Shown: positions 60,800 through 64,000 of the stretch, piece by piece
Layout of the letters: each line of letters starts with the position of its first letter
Position numbering within the stretch: position 1 is the stretch's first letter
Origin: Tindallia californiensis
Lineage (GTDB): Bacteria > Bacillota > Clostridia > Peptostreptococcales > Tindalliaceae
DNA length: 64,000 bases
NCBI RefSeq assembly: GCF_900107405.1
Contig: NZ_FNPV01000009.1
Coordinates: 64,737-128,736, forward strand
Direction: 5' to 3'
Position numbers and translations under genes: made by a program
The notes under the pieces: model-generated
Databases searched by the model: none
What the model was told of the DNA's origin: nothing
What the model saw: the letters and a program-made list of their open reading frames with translations, nothing else

Positions 60800-61933
60800 A
60801 TGGCTTTTTATATAGAAAATCTACCTGTTGATTTAGGGGACACCTCTGTTGAAAACATTTATCTGGACCTTTATATGCCAACAGCTCCCGGTGATTATGT
60901 AAAAGTATACCTGCTAGGATACCGGTATGCCCAATTAGGCGAAGAAGCTAAAAAGTTTTCTCATCAAAATCTGGCCAATAATTTGAATATGAGTGTGAAA
61001 GAAGTCTTAGCCGCCTGGGACTATTGGGAAGAAAGGAATGTCATTCAAAAGAAATGGCATCCAGGCTCCGGCGTTTCAGCGGATCGAGAATCCGGACCTG
61101 CTTCTTCTTCCTTTGATGTTGTTTTTACTTCTTTAAAACAACTTCATCTGGAAGAACTCCATTATGCAGAAAAAAAACCTTCCGGATCTTCAGCAGTTCC
61201 CTACGATCCACCAGAAGAACCGGAACCTGTTTATGCTGCATCTCCCACCGATGTCATCGCCGCAACCCGTGACCCGGCTTTAAGAGATCTGTTTTCAGAG
61301 CTGAATAAAATTATGCAGCGTCCTTTGGTACCAAATGAACATATGGAAGTTATTCAATGGATTCAGCATTATAATATCGAGCCAGAAGTTGTCCGCCAAG
61401 CTTTTCTCTATGCGGTTGAACAGCGTGAAGTCCGTAGTGTCCGGTATGTGGGTGGTATTATTCGGAACTGGCAGGATCAGGGACTGAGAGATCCCAAAGC
61501 CTTAGCCCAGCATTTGGATCGTCAGGGAGACCGGTACCGAATGTATGATCAGGTATTTCGTGAGCTAGGTTTCTTTAACCGGATGCCTACTCAGGCAGAA
61601 GCCAAACTAATGGATCAGTGGCTGGATCAATACCATTTCAATATGGAAATGATCTTAAAAGCTTGTAGCTATACCATCCAGACATCCCGCCCCAGCATTA
61701 AATACATTCATGGCATTTTAAGTCGATGGTATCAGGAGGGTATTAAGGATATCAAGTCTTTGGAAGCTCATGAAGCCCTTAAAGCTACTTCCCGTAAAAC
61801 GGCTCCAAAAGAACCTAAAAAGACCCAGTTTCATTTGTCAGACAGCCGGGGAAAGGACTATTCCAATGAAGATCTGGAAGAAATTCTTCTGGGACGGAAA
61901 CGATATCAAAAAACCAGGGAGGATTCTGAATGA
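60800..61933 (+). CDS. DnaD-domain replication initiation protein
   Basis: This 377-aa DnaD-family protein has an N-terminal winged helix (about 40-90) and two DnaB2/DnaD domains with the motif YxxxIxxxW: YVGGIIRNWQDQGL (about 216) and YIHGILSRWYQEGI (about 304). It helps load the helicase at the origin or at restart sites. Its stop overlaps the start of the next gene (ATGA). GGACGGTG precedes the ATG. Confidence 0.9.
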   Translation: MAFYIENLPVDLGDTSVENIYLDLYMPTAPGDYVKVYLLGYRYAQLGEEAKKFSHQNLANNLNMSVKEVLAAWDYWEERNVIQKKWHPGSGVSADRESGPASSSFDVVFTSLKQLHLEELHYAEKKPSGSSAVPYDPPEEPEPVYAASPTDVIAATRDPALRDLFSELNKIMQRPLVPNEHMEVIQWIQHYNIEPEVVRQAFLYAVEQREVRSVRYVGGIIRNWQDQGLRDPKALAQHLDRQGDRYRMYDQVFRELGFFNRMPTQAEAKLMDQWLDQYHFNMEMILKACSYTIQTSRPSIKYIHGILSRWYQEGIKDIKSLEAHEALKATSRKTAPKEPKKTQFHLSDSRGKDYSNEDLEEILLGRKRYQKTREDSE

Positions 61934-62916
61934 AGCGCTCTACCATGATCCGAGACATTAAGATGAATTATGAAAAAAAACGACTTCGGGCTCATCGAAA
62001 ACAAGAAGAAAAACGAAACGCTATTTATGATTCTGTACCGGAGCTGGAAGAAATCAATGGACAGATTACCCGACTGGGCCTTTCTGTCAGTCGTGCTTTA
62101 TTGGCTGGCAAGTCTCAACAACAGGTTTTATCACGCTTGCAATCAGAGATGAACCAATTAAAGGAAAGAAAGCAAACCTTGCTCCAAGAGCTTGGGTTAA
62201 GCGAGCAGGATTTACAACCGGAATATGACTGCTCTGACTGTCAGGACCGAGGCATTTTGGAAAGCGGAAAACATTGCCATTGCTATCAACAAGAACTGAT
62301 TAACCGTGCCTATGCCATGTCCAACTTGTCCGGTATTTTGGAAAAAGAAAACTTTCGAAATTTCCGGTTGGATCTGTTTTCTGATAAAGCTTTTCCGGAG
62401 GAAAAAAGTTCTCCCCGAGAAAATATGATGCATATTTTGCAACGTTGCGAAGGCTTTGTTTTTAACTTTGATGCAACGACGAACCTTGATAAACCCAATT
62501 TATTGTTTTATGGAGCTACAGGCCTGGGAAAAACCTTTATGGCTAACTGTATTGCCAAAGGCTTACTAGATCGGGGAAAAATCGTGATTTATCAAACTGC
62601 CTATCAGCTCATTTCCCTCCTGGAAAAGCATCAGTTCCAGGAAAAACAAGATCCTCAGACCATACGGTTACTTTCCACCTGTGACCTTTTGATATTAGAT
62701 GACTTGGGTACGGAGTTAACCAATAGTTTTACCAATAGCCAGCTTTTCCAACTGGTTAACACCCGTCATCTGGAAGGTACCCGTACCTTGATCTCTACTA
62801 ATTTAACCCCGAAGGAATTAATGCTTCGATATGACGATCGGATCTGTTCCCGTTTATTTGCCTACTATGATTTTATTAAATTCTTTGGCAACGATTTGCG
62901 TTGGCAACCGAAATAA
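61930..62916 (+). CDS. dnaI: DnaI/DnaC-like helicase loader ATPase
   Basis: This 328-aa AAA+ protein has an N-terminal coiled region, a four-cysteine zinc motif CSDCQDRGILESGKHCHC (about 100-117), Walker A GATGLGKT (about 195) and Walker B LLILDDLGTE (about 255). It loads the replicative helicase, as does DnaI of Bacillus. Co-translated with the dnaD-like gene through the ATGA overlap. The start is ATG 61930. Confidence 0.93.
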   Translation: MKRSTMIRDIKMNYEKKRLRAHRKQEEKRNAIYDSVPELEEINGQITRLGLSVSRALLAGKSQQQVLSRLQSEMNQLKERKQTLLQELGLSEQDLQPEYDCSDCQDRGILESGKHCHCYQQELINRAYAMSNLSGILEKENFRNFRLDLFSDKAFPEEKSSPRENMMHILQRCEGFVFNFDATTNLDKPNLLFYGATGLGKTFMANCIAKGLLDRGKIVIYQTAYQLISLLEKHQFQEKQDPQTIRLLSTCDLLILDDLGTELTNSFTNSQLFQLVNTRHLEGTRTLISTNLTPKELMLRYDDRICSRLFAYYDFIKFFGNDLRWQPK

Positions 62917-62939
62917 AAAAAGGCCCATGGGCCTTTTTT
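62915..62939. terminator. Bidirectional terminator between the helicase loader and purA
   Basis: AAAAAAAGGCCC/GGGCCTTTTTT palindrome with a 2-base centre (AT), T-runs on both strands. Confidence 0.93.
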
Positions 62940-62986
62940 AGGTTGGTCTCTTATGAAAGGTTTTATGTTTCATCCTTTGATTTTTC

Positions 62987-64000
62987 TTATATCATTACTT
63001 CTCTTACAATGGTCTGGTCACGATCCGGACCGACAGAAATCATTTTTACCGGAACACCGGTTATTTCTTCCACTGCCTCTACATAGGCTTTTGCCTCCTG
63101 AGGCAGATCCTCGTACTCTTGGATCCCTGTAATATCTGTTTTCCACCCTTTTAACTTACGGTAGACAGGACGACACTGTGCCAATTTTTCAAGATTGGCA
63201 GGAAAATCTTGGGTTTCTTCGCCTTCTATTTCATAGGCTGTACAAATTTGAATTTCATCAAACTGATCTAAAACATCCATCAGCATCAAAGTAATACCTG
63301 TCAAACCATTCACCCGAACAGCGTATTTCATGATGACACCGTCCAGCCAGCCACACCTTCTCGGTCTGCCGGTGGTGCTTCCAAACTCATGGCCTTTTTC
63401 ACGAATGGCTTCGCCAATGTCGTTATCCTGTTCTGTCGGGAAGGGTCCCTTTCCCACTCGGGTACTATAGGCTTTGACAACGCCAAGAATTTCATCCAGG
63501 GCATTAGGGCCGATACCTGAGCCGATGCAGAAACCAGCAGAGGTAGGATGAGAAGAAGTAACGTAGGGGTAGGTGCCTAAATCCACATCCAGCAATGTTC
63601 CCTGTGCCCCTTCAAACAAGACTTTTTTATTGTTTTTCAGTGCATCATAAAGCAATACCGTGGTATCCGTTATGTATTCTTTTAAGTGAGCACTATACTG
63701 ACAATAGGTTTCAAATACTTTATGAGGATCAAAACCTTCTGAATGATAGATCTTTTTCAGTAGTTCATTCTTTTTTTCTACCTGTTGATAAATCAAGGTT
63801 TCTAATCTTTCGATATTCAATAAATCGCCAACCCGGATACCGGATCGCTGTATTTTATCCATGTAGCAAGGACCTATTCCTCGTCTTGTGGTTCCAATTT
63901 CCTGATCTTTACGAGCTTCTTCTTCCAGTTCATCGATTTTTTTATGATAAGGAAAGATCATATGAGCTCGTTCATCAATGCGAATGGTGCTAATGTCCAC
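62987..64000 (-). CDS. purA: Adenylosuccinate synthetase PurA, 5' part outside the window
   Basis: PurA makes adenylosuccinate from IMP, aspartate and GTP. The visible 337 residues include EIGTTRRGIGPCYMDKI, LFEGAQGTLLDVDLGTYPYVTSSHPT and the C-terminal ITGVPVKMISVGPDRDQTI. About 90 N-terminal residues, with the GTP-binding loop, lie beyond base 64000. The true start is not visible. Confidence 0.97.
   Translation of the reverse strand: MDISTIRIDERAHMIFPYHKKIDELEEEARKDQEIGTTRRGIGPCYMDKIQRSGIRVGDLLNIERLETLIYQQVEKKNELLKKIYHSEGFDPHKVFETYCQYSAHLKEYITDTTVLLYDALKNNKKVLFEGAQGTLLDVDLGTYPYVTSSHPTSAGFCIGSGIGPNALDEILGVVKAYSTRVGKGPFPTEQDNDIGEAIREKGHEFGSTTGRPRRCGWLDGVIMKYAVRVNGLTGITLMLMDVLDQFDEIQICTAYEIEGEETQDFPANLEKLAQCRPVYRKLKGWKTDITGIQEYEDLPQEAKAYVEAVEEITGVPVKMISVGPDRDQTIVREVMI

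Noticed and set aside
1-64000. CRISPR array, tRNA or rRNA genes
   Set aside because: No regularly spaced direct repeats with unique spacers and no tRNA or rRNA signature sequence were seen on reading; a tRNAscan or Infernal run would be decisive.

Overview
The window looks like a chromosomal stretch from an anaerobic, low-GC Gram-positive bacterium of the class Clostridia. The signs are an [FeFe]-hydrogenase with its maturases, a WalRK/YycH/YycI/MurA/WalJ/HtrA/RlmH block, DnaD- and DnaI-like replication proteins, an AGCS alanine symporter, a sigma-54 activator and strong AAGGAGG ribosome binding sites. The gene content would fit the Alkaliphilus/Tindallia/Natronincola neighbourhood, but that placement is only inference. 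I saw no rRNA, tRNA, CRISPR array or intact mobile element.

Layout: 0-7.9 kb is hydrogen metabolism: hydE (end only), hydG and hydF on +, facing the operon hydC-hydB-hydA plus an 84-aa thioredoxin-fold ferredoxin on -. That operon has a consensus promoter and a leader of about 500 nt. 8-20 kb is accessory: an aminotransferase, small proteins, a copper-amine-oxidase-N-domain surface protein, a PhnD-domain histidine kinase next to moaE, pirin, nitroreductase, HAD and YjbR proteins, an alanine symporter and an ABC exporter. 23.2-24.3 kb is a gene graveyard with pieces of an IS3 transposase, a metallo-beta-lactamase-fold gene and spmA. 24.3-28 kb holds lysA and a sigma-54 activator; between them lie a -24/-12 promoter and three copies of a GTTCG-N6-CGAAC palindrome. 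28-35.8 kb is a sugar-acid catabolic cluster: IclR regulator, IlvD/Edd dehydratase, tripartite tricarboxylate transporter TctABC, KDG kinase and KDPG aldolase, with a KdgR-like operator over the leading promoter.

36-45 kb carries a Mn-type superoxide dismutase behind a Fur-box-like site, thiC under a TPP riboswitch, and a folate operon (pabA-pabB-pabC-nucleotidyltransferase-folE-folP-folB-folK). The folate operon has a purine-rich repeated leader and an unexplained nucleotidyltransferase gene. 45.4-48.4 kb holds a TIM-barrel isomerase-like protein, two uncharacterised proteins and a potassium channel. 48.7-64 kb is the conserved core: rlmH, htrA, walJ, murA, yycI, yycH, a secreted protein of unknown function, walK, walR, an M23/LysM/G5 peptidase, the dnaD/dnaI pair, and purA cut by the window edge.

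A dispersed 28-bp repeat occurs five times, always in the same orientation and always downstream of a minus-strand gene. Other repeated or palindromic elements are reported separately. The best candidates for something not yet described are the sigma-54/lysA regulatory unit, the nucleotidyltransferase in the folate operon with its repeat leader, the structured hydC leader, and the PhnD-kinase/moaE pair.
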